Shown: positions 8,562 through 18,057, counted from the first letter of the stretch. The stretch is DNA of 64,000 bases from Caballeronia sordidicola (GCF_002220365.1 NZ_MTHB01000023.1:116785-180784), one strand, 5' to 3'. The notes: generated by a model from the sequence alone, not told the origin. Numbers and translations: made by a program.

Positions 8562-9683
8562 ATGAAAAAGGCTGTCGCAGGTCTCTTGGTCGCCACGGCG
8601 GCTTTTGCCAACGCCGGCGTCTACGCGCAAGAAGTCGTGACGGTTGGTCATTCGGCGCCATTGACCGGCCCACAGGCCGTCAACGGGAAGGACAACGAAA
8701 ACGGCGCGCGGTTGGCCGTCGAGGATTTGAACAAGAAAGGCGTGGTAGTCGCGGGGAAAAAGGTGACGTTCAAACTGGACTCGGAAGATGACCAGGCCGA
8801 TCCCAAGATTGGTGTTCAGATCGCCCAAAAGCTCGGCGATAGCGGTGTGGTTGCCGTGCTGGGACCGTACAACTCGGGCGTCGCCATTCCGGCGTCGCAA
8901 ATCTACCATTCCGCCGGCATCCCGATGCTCCCGGTCGCATCGAATCCCGCCCTGACGACACAGGGCTTCAACAATATCTTCCGCATTGGCGCGAGTGACG
9001 AGCAGCTCGGCGGCACCATGGCCGAATTCGCTGCAAAGACATTGAAAGCGAAGACCGCGGCGATCATCGACGACCGCACGGCTTACGGCCAAGGCGTCGC
9101 GGAACAGTTTGCAAGCGTGGCAAAGGCGCACGGCATCAAGATTGTCGACAACCAGTACACCAATTCCAGCGCGACCGATTTCCTCGGCATCCTGACCACC
9201 ATCAAGGCCAAGAATCCCGACGTGATCTTCTTCGGCGGTTACGCCGCGCAGGGCGCGCCGATGGCCAAGCAGATGCGCCAGCGGGGACTCCGGGCGAAGC
9301 TGCTAGGCGGTGACGGCATCTGCTCTGCCGACATGGGCAAGGTGGCGGGCGACGATGCATCGATCGTGTATTGCGCGCAAGGCGGCACGGCGCTCGAGAA
9401 AACGGCTGCGGGCCGCGACTTCCTCAAGCGCTACAAGGACACGTATCACACCGATACGCAGGTCTACGCGGTCAGCTACTACGACGGCATGATGCTGCTC
9501 GCCGACGCGATGGTGAAGGCCGGCACGACCACGGACAAAGCAAAGCTCATCGCGCAACTGGCGAAGACGGACTACAAGGGCATCGCGGGAACGTATTCCT
9601 TCGACGCGAAGGGCGATCTGAAGGGTGCGCCCACGACCGTGTATGTCATCAAGAACGGCTTGCCGGTTGCATACGGCGAGTGA
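8562..9683 (+). CDS. Branched-chain amino acid-type ABC transporter substrate-binding protein
   Basis: A periplasmic binding protein of the LivJ/LivK type (Peripla_BP_6), 373 residues. It has a Sec signal peptide of about 22 residues ending YA-QEV. The mature protein opens VVTVGHSAPLTGPQAVNGKD and contains GARLAVEDLN, a VAVLGPYNSGVAIPAS ligand loop and a second-lobe DVIFFGGYAAQGAPM. A member of this family binding a proline derivative instead of Leu/Ile/Val is plausible from the catabolic genes that follow 16 bp downstream. No permease or ATPase genes accompany it, so it must share those of another Liv-type system. Confidence 0.88.
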   Translation: MKKAVAGLLVATAAFANAGVYAQEVVTVGHSAPLTGPQAVNGKDNENGARLAVEDLNKKGVVVAGKKVTFKLDSEDDQADPKIGVQIAQKLGDSGVVAVLGPYNSGVAIPASQIYHSAGIPMLPVASNPALTTQGFNNIFRIGASDEQLGGTMAEFAAKTLKAKTAAIIDDRTAYGQGVAEQFASVAKAHGIKIVDNQYTNSSATDFLGILTTIKAKNPDVIFFGGYAAQGAPMAKQMRQRGLRAKLLGGDGICSADMGKVAGDDASIVYCAQGGTALEKTAAGRDFLKRYKDTYHTDTQVYAVSYYDGMMLLADAMVKAGTTTDKAKLIAQLAKTDYKGIAGTYSFDAKGDLKGAPTTVYVIKNGLPVAYGE

Positions 9684-9699
9684 TCCACCTGAAATCGAT

Positions 9700-10707
9700 A
9701 TGAAAATCACGCAAGCACTTAGCACGGTCGAGGTTCATACCGCAGGCGAGGCATTTCGCATTGTCACGAGCGGTCTGCCGAAGATGCAGGGCAAGACCAT
9801 CGTCGCTCGTCGCGCCTGGCTGAAGGAGCATGCTGACCACATTCGCCGCGCGCTCATGTTCGAGCCGCGCGGTCACGCCGACATGTACGGCGGTTACCTC
9901 ACGGAGCCCGTCAGCGAAGGCGCCGATTTTGGCGTGATCTTCGTGCACAACGAGGGCTACAGCGATCATTGCGGCCATGGCGTGATAGGCCTCGCGACAG
10001 CGGCGGTGGAACTGGGCTGGGTCGAACGGACTTCGCCGGAAACACGCGTGGGAATAGATGCTCCGTGTGGTTTCATCGAAGCGTTCGTGCAATGGGATGG
10101 GAATCACGCGGGCAACGTGCGCTTCGTGAACGTGCCCTCGTTCATCTGGCAACGTGACGTGACGGTGGAGACACCGTCGTTCGGGACCGTTACCGGCGAC
10201 ATCGCGTTCGGCGGGGCGTTTTATTTCTACACCGATGGCGCTCCCTTCGACCTGCCCATACGCGAATCGGCCATCGACAAACTGATTCAGTTCGGCGCCG
10301 AGGTCAAGGCCGCTGCCAATGCGGCGGTCAAGGTGGAGCATCCCGAAATCCCCGAGCTGAATCACATCTACGGCACGATCATCGCGAATCAACCGCGGCA
10401 TGCGGGCTCCACGCAGGCGAACTGCTGTGTCTTCGCCGATCGTGAAGTCGATCGCTCGCCGACCGGCTCCGGCACGGCCGGCAGGGTTGCGCAACTGTAC
10501 TTGCGTGGCCTGCTGGGCAAAGATGAAACGCTGATCAACGAGTCGGTGATCGGCACGGTATTCAATGGGCGCGTGCTCAGCGAAACGAAGCTCGGACCGT
10601 TCGATGCAGTCATCCCGGAAGTCGAGGGCAATGCGTACATTTGCGGCTTCGCCAACTGGATCATCGACGACCGCGATCCACTGACCTACGGTTTCCTGGT
10701 GCGATGA
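9700..10707 (+). CDS. Probable trans-3-hydroxy-L-proline dehydratase (proline racemase family)
   Basis: 335 residues of the proline racemase fold. Racemases and 4-hydroxyproline epimerases use two cysteines. Here the first is present (Cys91 in SDHCGHGVIG) but the second position is Thr255 in DRSPTGSGTAG. The Cys/Thr pair is the known signature of trans-3-hydroxy-L-proline dehydratases, including human L3HYPDH, which make delta-1-pyrroline-2-carboxylate. The next gene encodes the matching type of reductase and overlaps by 4 bp. The start is the ATG at 9700, 16 bp after the solute-binding gene; a longer frame from 9625 overlaps that gene and is rejected. The substrate is inferred from the motif and neighbours. 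Confidence 0.85.
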   Translation: MKITQALSTVEVHTAGEAFRIVTSGLPKMQGKTIVARRAWLKEHADHIRRALMFEPRGHADMYGGYLTEPVSEGADFGVIFVHNEGYSDHCGHGVIGLATAAVELGWVERTSPETRVGIDAPCGFIEAFVQWDGNHAGNVRFVNVPSFIWQRDVTVETPSFGTVTGDIAFGGAFYFYTDGAPFDLPIRESAIDKLIQFGAEVKAAANAAVKVEHPEIPELNHIYGTIIANQPRHAGSTQANCCVFADREVDRSPTGSGTAGRVAQLYLRGLLGKDETLINESVIGTVFNGRVLSETKLGPFDAVIPEVEGNAYICGFANWIIDDRDPLTYGFLVR

Positions 10708-11624
10708 ACATGACCCGATCCTACGACGAACAACAGACTGCGGCGCTGCTTCCCTATCCCGAACTGGTCAATACCTTGAGCGCAACGGTTGTCGACTATG
10801 CAGCGGGCAGAATAGAAAGTCCGGAGCGGCTGGTCGTGCCGCTGCAGGCAGGCGGCGTGATGCTCTCGATGCCGGCGAGTGCAGCAGACATCGCGATCCA
10901 CAAGCTCGTGAACGTGTGTCCCGGCAATCGGGCGCAAGGCATGCCGACGATTCACGGCCAAGTCACGGCATACGACTCCACCAACGGACAACTGCTCTTT
11001 TCGCTCGACGGCCCGACGGTTACGGGCAGACGCACCGCCGCGATATCGGCGCTGGGCATCCGCAACCTTGCCCAAAGCGCGAAATCGATCCTGCTGATCG
11101 GCACGGGTAAGCAGGCGAGCAACCATGCCGAAGCGTTTGCGGCGCTGTTCCCCGAGGCGGTTCTGTACGTCAAAGGATCGACGCCCGAAGCGGCGGCCCG
11201 GTTCGCGACGGCGCATGCAAAACCAGGCTCACGAGTGATACCGCTCGAGGGCGACATGATCCCCGGAGACGTCGATGTCGTTGTCACACTGACTACGAGC
11301 AAGACCCCGGTCTACCGCGATGCCGCGCGCCCCGGGCGACTGGTGGTGGGAGTCGGCGCGTTCACGCCGGATGCAGCCGAAATCGCCGCGTCGATCGTGC
11401 ATCAAAGCGAGATCCTGGTGGACGATCCGGCGGGCGCGAAACACGAAGCCGGCGATCTTATTCAGGCGAACGTCGATTGGGACAGGGTCGGCTCGCTGGC
11501 CGGTGTCATCGAGCGCTCGTGGATCGGTTCGCCGGATCAACCGATCCTCTTCAAAAGCGTTGGGTGCGCTGCGTGGGATCTGGCTGCCGCACGCTTGGCG
11601 CGACATTGTTTATCTGGCGCGTAG
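10704..11624 (+). CDS. Ornithine cyclodeaminase-family reductase, probably delta-1-pyrroline-2-carboxylate reductase
   Basis: 306 residues of the ornithine cyclodeaminase/mu-crystallin family. The substrate-site Lys lies in IAIHKLVN, and the Rossmann NAD(P)-binding loop is ILLIGTGKQASNHAEAF. In trans-3-hydroxyproline catabolism this family supplies the NAD(P)H-dependent reduction of delta-1-pyrroline-2-carboxylate to L-proline (LhpI-type), which suits the dehydratase directly upstream. The ATG at 10704 overlaps the upstream TGA (ATGA), indicating translational coupling; an ATG at 10710 is an alternative. A terminator follows 36 bp after the stop, ending the operon. Confidence 0.83.
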   Translation: MNMTRSYDEQQTAALLPYPELVNTLSATVVDYAAGRIESPERLVVPLQAGGVMLSMPASAADIAIHKLVNVCPGNRAQGMPTIHGQVTAYDSTNGQLLFSLDGPTVTGRRTAAISALGIRNLAQSAKSILLIGTGKQASNHAEAFAALFPEAVLYVKGSTPEAAARFATAHAKPGSRVIPLEGDMIPGDVDVVVTLTTSKTPVYRDAARPGRLVVGVGAFTPDAAEIAASIVHQSEILVDDPAGAKHEAGDLIQANVDWDRVGSLAGVIERSWIGSPDQPILFKSVGCAAWDLAAARLARHCLSGA

Positions 11625-11660
11625 ATCGACCCGCCAGTTGTCTGCGCGATCGCCGCAGAC

Positions 11661-11696
11661 AAAGAAAAAGCCCTGACAAGTCAGGGCTTTTTCTTT
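11661..11696. terminator. Bidirectional terminator after the hydroxyproline operon
   Basis: AAAGAAAAAGCCCTGAC (11661-11677) pairs with TCAGGGCTTTTTCTTT (11681-11696), giving a near-perfect long stem with a 3-nt loop and A/T flanks. It lies 8 bp from the 3' end of tRNA-Cys on the other strand, so it can end both transcripts. Confidence 0.9.
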
Positions 11697-11703
11697 GAAT
11701 CTC

Positions 11704-11777
11704 TGGAGGCGCGAGCCGGAGTCGAACCGGCCTAAACGGCTTTGCAGGCCGCTGCATAACCGCTTTGCTATCGCGCC
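11704..11777 (-). tRNA. tRNA-Cys (GCA)
   Basis: On the minus strand the acceptor stem GGCGCGA (11771-11777) pairs with TCGCGCC (11708-11714), followed by discriminator U and an encoded CCA (11704-11706). The anticodon loop reads CUGCAAA, anticodon GCA; the T-arm GGTTCGACTCC is intact. E. coli has the order pgsA-glyW-cysT; here the order pgsA, two Gly, Cys is kept. Confidence 0.97.
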
Positions 11778-11858
11778 AGAAGCGGGGACTTACATATTGC
11801 ATTCCGTATCTGGCAAAACCAACCGAACTTCACCACATTGTGAACTGGTCTACCAAAC

Positions 11859-11887
11859 AAAAAGGGAAGCTTGGCTTCCCCTTTTTT
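11859..11887. terminator. Terminator between tRNA-Gly and tRNA-Cys
   Basis: GGGAAGC (11864-11870) and GCTTCCC (11874-11880) form a stem with a 3-nt loop, flanked by AAAAA and CTTTTTTT. On the minus strand it follows the tRNA-Gly genes with a T-run, so tRNA-Cys probably has its own promoter between 11778 and 11858. Confidence 0.75.
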
Positions 11888-11963
11888 TGGAGCGGGAGAC
11901 GAGGCTCGAACTCGCGACCTCAACCTTGGCAAGGTTGCGCTCTACCAGCTGAGCTACTCCCGC
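11888..11963 (-). tRNA. tRNA-Gly (GCC), copy 1
   Basis: Minus-strand acceptor GCGGGAG (11957-11963) pairs with CTCCCGC (11892-11898), with CCA encoded at 11888-11890. The anticodon loop is CTTGCCAAG, anticodon GCC. It is identical to the 12021 copy except one base in the D loop (AGCTGGTAGA here, AGTTGGTAGA there). Confidence 0.97.
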
Positions 11964-12020
11964 ATGGTCCTGCACTTACTGCCAGCCGCCGGCTTACCAT
12001 TGCCAACGACCTTCCTAATT

Positions 12021-12096
12021 TGGAGCGGGAGACGAGGCTCGAACTCGCGACCTCAACCTTGGCAAGGTTGCGCTCTACCAACTGAGCTACTCCCGC
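12021..12096 (-). tRNA. tRNA-Gly (GCC), copy 2
   Basis: Second of two nearly identical tRNA-Gly genes 57 bp apart, with the same acceptor stem, GCC anticodon and encoded CCA (12021-12023). It is the first stable RNA downstream of pgsA, and the copies probably arose by tandem duplication. Confidence 0.97.
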
Positions 12097-12255
12097 ATCT
12101 TGCTGACTTCTTCTGCCAATTTACTGCTTTTGACCTTCATCAGGCTTCGCTGTTTTCTGCGTTCACCCGACAGAAACGAGATTATGGAGAAGGCCAACTT
12201 TAGTGTCAAGCGCTTTGTATGTACCCCATCACTTTTAAACGCTCGCCAATCTGAA

Positions 12256-12852
12256 TCAAAGCATGCCACCGCGCTCGCGAATTTGCGGCCATGCGAGCTT
12301 CATGTAATAGAGCATGGACCAGACCGTAAGAAATGCAGCGACATAGATCAGCCAGAGTCCCCACACGCGGGTATCGATAACGAGCGGCGTGCCTGCAATC
12401 TTGAGCGGCCCGTAGAACAGCAGCATGGGGATCGCGACCATCTGGCAGACAGTCTTGAATTTGCCGAGCGAATTCACCGCCACGCTCTTCGATGCCCCGA
12501 TCTGCGCCATCCATTCCCGCAACGCCGAAATCGTGATCTCACGCCCCACTATTACCAGTGCAATCACCGCGTTCAGCCGCATCAGCTGCACGAGCACGAG
12601 CAGCGCGGCGGTGACCATGAGCTTGTCTGCAACGGGATCGAGAAACGCGCCGAATGCCGATGTCTGATTGAGCTTGCGCGCGAGGTAGCCGTCGAACCAG
12701 TCAGTCAGCGCGGCCAGCACGAAGATGACCATGGCAAGCTGGTTGCGATGGTCCGGGCTCATCATCACGTCCGGCAAATAGAAGACGCCCACGACGAGCG
12801 GAATCAGCACAATTCGCAGCCACGTCAGGAAAATCGGAAAATTAAACGGCAT
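12256..12852 (-). CDS. pgsA: CDP-diacylglycerol--glycerol-3-phosphate 3-phosphatidyltransferase
   Basis: Makes phosphatidylglycerophosphate, the committed step toward phosphatidylglycerol and cardiolipin, in the inner membrane. The 198-residue protein carries the full CDP-alcohol phosphatidyltransferase motif D-x2-DG-x2-AR-x8-G-x3-D-x3-D, seen from DWFDGYLARK (51-60) through FLDPVAD (70-76), and about five hydrophobic segments. It lies between uvrC and the tRNA-Gly genes, the arrangement also known in E. coli. Confidence 0.95.
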   Translation of the reverse strand: MPFNFPIFLTWLRIVLIPLVVGVFYLPDVMMSPDHRNQLAMVIFVLAALTDWFDGYLARKLNQTSAFGAFLDPVADKLMVTAALLVLVQLMRLNAVIALVIVGREITISALREWMAQIGASKSVAVNSLGKFKTVCQMVAIPMLLFYGPLKIAGTPLVIDTRVWGLWLIYVAAFLTVWSMLYYMKLAWPQIRERGGML

Positions 12853-12937
12853 GGGCGTGACTCTTATAGAGAGGTGCCATTGTGCCGCGTCGCCCTATAT
12901 GTCACAAGACGACGGGCTGAACGGCCGGACGTTGCGC

Positions 12938-15145
12938 TCAATGCAACTGCCGGTAGATCTGCTCGGCGAGGGCTTGCGAAATGCCTTCGACGCTCGCCAG
13001 ATCCTCCACGCTCGCCGCCTGCACCCCACGCAAACCGCCGAAACGCGACAGCAGCTTCTGACGCCGTTTCGCGCCGATGCCCTCCAGTTCCTCGAGCCGC
13101 GATGTCTGCCGCGTCTTCGCCCGTTTCGCGCGCATGCCGGTAATCGCAAACCGGTGCGCTTCGTCGCGAATCTGCGCGACCAGCATCAGCGCCGCGCTCT
13201 CCTTGCCCAGTTCGAGCGCTGCGCGGCCATCGGCGAAAATCAAGGTCTCGAGGCCCACCTTGCGCCCTTCTCCCTTCGCCACACCGACCAGCATGCTGTC
13301 ATCCAGGCCCAGTTCGGCGAACACTTGCCGCGCGATCTCGACCTGGCCCTTGCCGCCATCGATCAACACGATATTCGGCAAGCGGCCGCCCGACGGTACG
13401 GGTTCAGCGACATCGGCTTCGGCGGGACTGGTTTGCTCTTCTTGCGCTTCGGCCTCCAACTCGGCCGCTTCCACCGGCTCCGCCGATTCCACCGCTTCCC
13501 GCGGCGGTTCATCGGCGGCTCGAGCGGCGGCCAGCGCCAGCATCTTCTCGTAGCGGCGCGTGAGGACCTGGCGCATGGCGGCGTAGTCGTCACCCGGCGT
13601 GATGCCGGTGATGTTGTAGCGCCGATATTCGGCCGACTGCATCTTGTGATGGTGATACACCACGCACGATGCCTGAGTCGCCTCACCCATCGTGTGGCTG
13701 ATGTCGAAACATTCGATCCGCAACTGCGCGAGATCGTCCATTTCGAAGCTGAGCGTGTCGGCAAGAGAACGCGTGCGGGCCTGCTGCGAACCTTGTTCGG
13801 ACAACAGCCGCGCGAGCGCGAGCTTTGCATTCGATTCAGCCATCGACAACCACGCGCGCTTTTGTCCCTGCGGCTGGCGCAGCACCACGACCTTGTGCCC
13901 CGCCTGCTCGATCAGCAGATCGACCAGCTCGCGGTTCGTCGGCGCGTGGCTCACCACCAGCACCGGCGGCACCCGATTGCCGATGTAATGCTGGGCGATA
14001 AACGCCTCCAGGACTTCAGCTTCGAGCGCGCCCTGACGTTGCGATTCCGTCGCGTCATTCAGCGACGCGTCGCCGGTTTCGGCCATCTCCTTCTGCATTT
14101 CACCGGTAGTAGCGTGGGCCTCGAAGGCCTGTTCGCGCGCCGCGAGCGTGCCGGCGGGCAGTGCAATTTCATCGGCCGGCGCATCGACTTGTTCAATGAC
14201 GATATTCGCCACGGTGTCCACGAAGTCATCGCCGGCAAGCTCTTCCTGCATCGCATCTTCTATCGCCAACGCCGCTTCTACATGCGTCGGGAAATAGGCT
14301 TTATCGCCGAGATGCCGGCCGCCGCGCACCATCGCGAGATTCACGCACACCTTGCCGCCCAGCGCGACGACCGCGAGGATATCGACGTCGTTATCGCCGC
14401 CGACCTCGATGGCCTGCTGATGCAGAACGGTGGACAGCGAGCTCATCTGGTTACGCACGGCCGCGGCCTGTTCGAACTTGAGATCGGCGGCGAATGCGTG
14501 CATCTTCTGTTCGAGTTCCTTCATCACTTCGCCCTGGCGTCCGAGCAGGAAGCGCGATGCGTTCGACACATCGCGAGCGTAATCCTCCTCGTTGATCAGA
14601 CCGACGCATGGACCCGTACAGCGCCCGATCTGATGCAGCAGGCAAGGCCGCGTGCGGTTGCTGAAAACGGAATCCTCGCAAGTGCGCAACTGGAAAACCC
14701 GTTGCAGGATCTGGATGCTTTCGCGCACGGCCCACGCGCTCGGAAACGGGCCGAAGTACTGGTTCTTCTTGTCAACGCCGCCACGGTAATACGCCATGCG
14801 CGGAAACTTGTGGCCGGTAAGCTTGAGATACGGGTACGACTTGTCGTCGCGAAACAGGATGTTGTAGCGCGGCGCAAGCGCCTTGATCAGATTATTCTCG
14901 AGCAGCAGCGCTTCTGCTTCGGAGCGCGTGACCGTGGTTTCTATTTTGCGGATGCGCGTGACCATCATCGCGATGCGCGGAGAAAGCAGTGTCTTCGTAA
15001 AATAGCTCGACACCCGTTTTCTCAGGTCGCGCGCCTTACCGACGTACAGCACGTTGCCCTGCTCGTCGTAATAGCGGTACACGCCCGGCAGGTGCGGCAA
15101 CTGAGCCAGGCTTTTTTTAGGGTCAAAAACGTCAGAGTCTGTCAT
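12938..15145 (-). CDS. uvrC: Excinuclease ABC subunit C
   Basis: Makes both incisions flanking UvrB-marked DNA damage in nucleotide excision repair. Order of parts: GIY-YIG nuclease ([20 protein letters not shown], 18-38), a Cys-rich segment, the UVR UvrB-contact helix ([20 protein letters not shown]), the RNase H-like C-terminal nuclease ([13 protein letters not shown], then VLIDGGKGQ) and a terminal tandem HhH. At 735 residues it exceeds the roughly 610 of E. coli: an Ala/Glu/Thr-rich stretch near the centre and a longer Ala/Glu-rich acidic insertion just before VLIDGGKGQ account for the excess. The start at 15145 is set by the conserved N-terminus; the frame extends 50 codons further upstream without family likeness. 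Confidence 0.95.
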   Translation of the reverse strand: MTDSDVFDPKKSLAQLPHLPGVYRYYDEQGNVLYVGKARDLRKRVSSYFTKTLLSPRIAMMVTRIRKIETTVTRSEAEALLLENNLIKALAPRYNILFRDDKSYPYLKLTGHKFPRMAYYRGGVDKKNQYFGPFPSAWAVRESIQILQRVFQLRTCEDSVFSNRTRPCLLHQIGRCTGPCVGLINEEDYARDVSNASRFLLGRQGEVMKELEQKMHAFAADLKFEQAAAVRNQMSSLSTVLHQQAIEVGGDNDVDILAVVALGGKVCVNLAMVRGGRHLGDKAYFPTHVEAALAIEDAMQEELAGDDFVDTVANIVIEQVDAPADEIALPAGTLAAREQAFEAHATTGEMQKEMAETGDASLNDATESQRQGALEAEVLEAFIAQHYIGNRVPPVLVVSHAPTNRELVDLLIEQAGHKVVVLRQPQGQKRAWLSMAESNAKLALARLLSEQGSQQARTRSLADTLSFEMDDLAQLRIECFDISHTMGEATQASCVVYHHHKMQSAEYRRYNITGITPGDDYAAMRQVLTRRYEKMLALAAARAADEPPREAVESAEPVEAAELEAEAQEEQTSPAEADVAEPVPSGGRLPNIVLIDGGKGQVEIARQVFAELGLDDSMLVGVAKGEGRKVGLETLIFADGRAALELGKESAALMLVAQIRDEAHRFAITGMRAKRAKTRQTSRLEELEGIGAKRRQKLLSRFGGLRGVQAASVEDLASVEGISQALAEQIYRQLH

Positions 15146-15431
15146 GCAGGGATGATGGCGGGGAACGCGCAGCTTGAGTTTGGCAAAATGATTTATTGGT
15201 TGCGAGCGGAGCATCGACGAAGCACGACGCATGGACGAAGCCACGGACGCCCGAGTCACCCGCGCAATACGCCGGCAAGTACGCTCGCCCAGCAAGCCCC
15301 TGACTCAACCGTAACGCAACCGTAACGCAGCGCGCCGCGCGAATCGCTATCCTTGAAAGCGCCAGTTTAGTTCAAACCGCTGCCCACCATTCTTCACCCT
15401 TCATTAGCGGTTCATCGCCGCTCTATTGCCC

Positions 15432-16634
15432 ATGCCGTCTTCATCGGAACAATTGCCGGCTGCTTCCGGCCACGCCAGCGTCGAGCCTGGCGCTCCGGCC
15501 ACCGGCATCGCGTGCGACATCTTCTGCGCGGTCATCGACAATTTCGGCGACATCGGCGTCTGCTGGCGGCTCGCGCGCCAACTGGCCGGCGAACACGACT
15601 GGCAAGTGCGGCTGTTCGTCGATGACCTCAAGGCCTTTCATGCGCTCTGCCCCGCGGTCGATCCCGCGCTCGACCGCCAAAGGGCGGCGGGCGTGATGAT
15701 CGAGCAATGGCATGCGCCGTCGCACGTTGGCGACACGCTGCAGATCGCCGATGTCGTGATCGAGGCGTTCGGCTGCGAATTGCCGGCGGTGTACGTGAGC
15801 GCGATGGCACGCCGCGAGAAGAAGCCCGTGTGGATGAATCTCGAATATCTGAGCGCGCAGGACTGGGTCGCGGATTTTCACCTGAGGCCGTCTCCGCATC
15901 CGCGCTACGCGCTCAACAAGACGTTCTTTTTCCCCGGCCTGGGCCCCGGTACCGGTGGTGTGCTGAAAGAGCGTGCGCTTGATGCCGAGCGCAGGGCGTT
16001 CGATCGCAATGCCTGGTGGCACGCGCGTGTTGGCATCGCGCCGCCGCCCTCCGGCACTACCGTCATTTCAATGTTCGCGTACGAGAATCCCGCCGTCGAT
16101 ACACTGCTTGAACAATGGCGCGATTGCGCCACGCCGATCGCGTTGCTCGTGCCGCAAGGGCGCATTTCCGGTGCGGTTGCGCGGTTTTTCGGCCTGCCGG
16201 ACTTTCAGGCGGGGGCGAAGGCGACCAGCGGATCGCTCTCGGCCTACGGGCTGGGTTTTGTCGAACAGCCCCTTTTCGACGCCCTGCTCTGGGCCGCTGA
16301 CCTGAATTTCGTACGCGGCGAAGATTCGTTCGTGCGGGCGCAATGGGCGCAGAAGCCGTTTGTCTGGCACATCTACCCGCAAGGCGATGACGCCCATCTG
16401 CCGAAACTCGACGCGGCGCTCGCGCACTACGCGAACGGCTTGCCGGACAAGGCGCGGGCCTCGCTCGAACGCTTCTGGCACGCATGGAACAGCGCGGGCA
16501 CCCCGGACTGGAACGATTTTTGGCAAAACCGCGCGCTGCTGGAACGGCGCGCCGCCGATTGGGCATCGGAACTGGCAAGCGTTGGCGATCTGGCTGGAAA
16601 TCTGGCGGAATTCGCGAAAACTCAGTTAAAATAA
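15432..16634 (+). CDS. earP: Protein-arginine rhamnosyltransferase EarP
   Basis: Transfers rhamnose from dTDP-L-rhamnose to Arg32 of elongation factor P. The 400-residue protein opens, after a short polar leader, with IACDIFCAVIDNFGDIGVCW, the conserved GT-B N-terminus of EarP including the Asp of NFGDIG. The C-terminal half has FVRGEDSFVRAQWAQKPFVW, the donor-binding stretch with essential Asp and Glu. The efp gene lies 216 bp downstream in the same direction. An upstream TTG at 15426 is possible but the ATG is preferred. Confidence 0.95.
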   Translation: MPSSSEQLPAASGHASVEPGAPATGIACDIFCAVIDNFGDIGVCWRLARQLAGEHDWQVRLFVDDLKAFHALCPAVDPALDRQRAAGVMIEQWHAPSHVGDTLQIADVVIEAFGCELPAVYVSAMARREKKPVWMNLEYLSAQDWVADFHLRPSPHPRYALNKTFFFPGLGPGTGGVLKERALDAERRAFDRNAWWHARVGIAPPPSGTTVISMFAYENPAVDTLLEQWRDCATPIALLVPQGRISGAVARFFGLPDFQAGAKATSGSLSAYGLGFVEQPLFDALLWAADLNFVRGEDSFVRAQWAQKPFVWHIYPQGDDAHLPKLDAALAHYANGLPDKARASLERFWHAWNSAGTPDWNDFWQNRALLERRAADWASELASVGDLAGNLAEFAKTQLK

Positions 16635-16850
16635 GCGGTTATCCAACGGCTTGCAGTTTGGAGCGCCATCAGTTCCGAACGAATTCCACAGTGGAATAAG
16701 CACGGTGGAAGTAGTTAATGAATATTCAGTGAGGCGGCTACAGCGCCCGGGTTTGCGATTTATTCGATTAAAGCAAGCAACCCTGCCACGAGCCGGCCGT
16801 CGACACTGCAGCGATCAGGCTCACATTTTCGTACAGGACAGTTTTTTTAT

Positions 16851-17408
16851 ATGAAGACCGCACAAGAACTCCGCGTCGGCAACGTCGTGATGATCGGCAG
16901 CGATGCCATGGTCGTGCTGAAGGCCGAGTACAACAAATCCGGCCGCAATTCCGCGGTCGTGAAGATGAAGTTCCGTAACCTTCTTTCCACCGGCAACATG
17001 GAATCGGTGTACAAGGCGGACGACAAGTTCGACGTCGTCCAGCTCGACCGCAAGGAAGTGACGTACTCGTACTTCGCCGACCCCATGTACGTGTTCATGG
17101 ACGCCGACTACAACCAGTTCGAAGTCGAAGCCGACATGATGGGCGACGCCCTGCACTACCTCGCAGACGGCATGCCGTGCGAAGTGGTGTTCTACAACGA
17201 GAAAGCCATCTCGGTGGAACTGCCGACCACGCTGGTTCGCGAGATCATCTATACGGAACCGGCAGTGAAGGGCGACACGTCGTCGGGCAAGGTCCTGAAG
17301 ACGGCCAAGCTCGCGACGGGTTTCGAACTGCAAGTGCCGCTGTTCTGCGGTATTGGCGACAAGATCGAAATCGATACGCGTACCAACGAGTACCGCAGCC
17401 GCGCCTAA
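16851..17408 (+). CDS. efp: Elongation factor P (arginine-rhamnosylated type)
   Basis: Relieves ribosome stalling at polyproline stretches. The 185-residue protein shows the KOW-like domain I with modification loop KSGRNSA, in which Arg32 stands where lysine-type EF-Ps have Lys34. This is the substrate form of EarP, encoded just upstream. Domains II and III follow, ending with [15 protein letters not shown] 216-bp gap to earP leaves room for an independent promoter; a clear terminator follows the stop. Confidence 0.97.
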   Translation: MKTAQELRVGNVVMIGSDAMVVLKAEYNKSGRNSAVVKMKFRNLLSTGNMESVYKADDKFDVVQLDRKEVTYSYFADPMYVFMDADYNQFEVEADMMGDALHYLADGMPCEVVFYNEKAISVELPTTLVREIIYTEPAVKGDTSSGKVLKTAKLATGFELQVPLFCGIGDKIEIDTRTNEYRSRA

Positions 17409-17474
17409 TGGTTCGGCCGGCCGGCTGCCCAAGGCCGGCTGCGCGCTTCAGGTAAACGAGAATAAAATGAGAAT

Positions 17475-17506
17475 AAAAAAAGCGCCCTTCGGGGCGCTTT
17501 TTCTTT
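17475..17506 (+). terminator. Terminator downstream of efp
   Basis: AGCGCCC (17481-17487), TTCG-type loop, GGGCGCT (17492-17498), preceded by AAAAAA and followed by TTTTCTTTTT. Confidence 0.9.
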
Positions 17507-17701
17507 TTGCTGAACATTATTGCCAATTCAGGCAAACTTTACCGGACCGTTTCTCGAAATTTCCGGATGATCCCTGCATCGGATGCGATGTTCAGTGCTA
17601 AAACCTTGATTTTTTATAAACATGAAGATGGCATGAAACCTGCTGCGCTAGTTGTGGCCGCGCTGTGACGGCGTCGAATTTTCCAACAACAACACACGAC
17701 C

Positions 17702-18037
17702 ATGCCAATTACAAAAACCGCTCTTGCCCGTCTTGTTCTTGCTGTTTCATGCGCCGTACCGGCAATCGCGATCACTGCAGGATGTTCGTCGACACCATCG
17801 CATGAGTCGGCTGGCGAGTACACCGCTGACTCAGCACTGACCGCCAAGGTTAAAACAGCATTACTCGCAGATCCGGGCCTGAAGTCGCTGGCAGTGAGTG
17901 TGACGACGTATCGGAGTGAAGTGCTGTTGTCGGGCTTTGTGAATTCGCCGGACCAGATTCAAAAAGCGGTGGCGGTCGCGCGCGGCGTAGAAGGCGTGCA
18001 GTCGGTCAAGAACGAACTGAACGTGAAGCCGCAATAG
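17702..18037 (+). CDS. BON-domain lipoprotein
   Basis: 111 residues: a basic N-terminus, a hydrophobic core and lipobox ITAGC (about residue 28), then one BON domain running from ADSALTAKVKTALLADPGLK through VLLSGFVNSPDQIQKAVAVA to GVQSVKNELNV. BON proteins of this size (YraP/OsmY-like halves) sit in the periplasm attached to a membrane and help envelope integrity or stress survival. It stands alone between efp and the NtrC-like gene, so no operon context helps. Confidence 0.85.
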   Translation: MPITKTALARLVLAVSCAVPAIAITAGCSSTPSHESAGEYTADSALTAKVKTALLADPGLKSLAVSVTTYRSEVLLSGFVNSPDQIQKAVAVARGVEGVQSVKNELNVKPQ

Positions 18038-18057
18038 CACGTCAATCGCACGCCAAC

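Noticed and set aside
9625..9699. Upstream extension of the hydroxyproline dehydratase
   Set aside because: The added 25 residues lie inside the solute-binding gene in another frame and match nothing in the family; ATG 9700 gives the normal N-terminus.
12851..15325. 824-codon plus-strand open frame
   Set aside because: It lies antisense over uvrC, whose protein matches its family end to end. High GC keeps the opposite frame open; the translation is Arg/His-rich with no family pattern.
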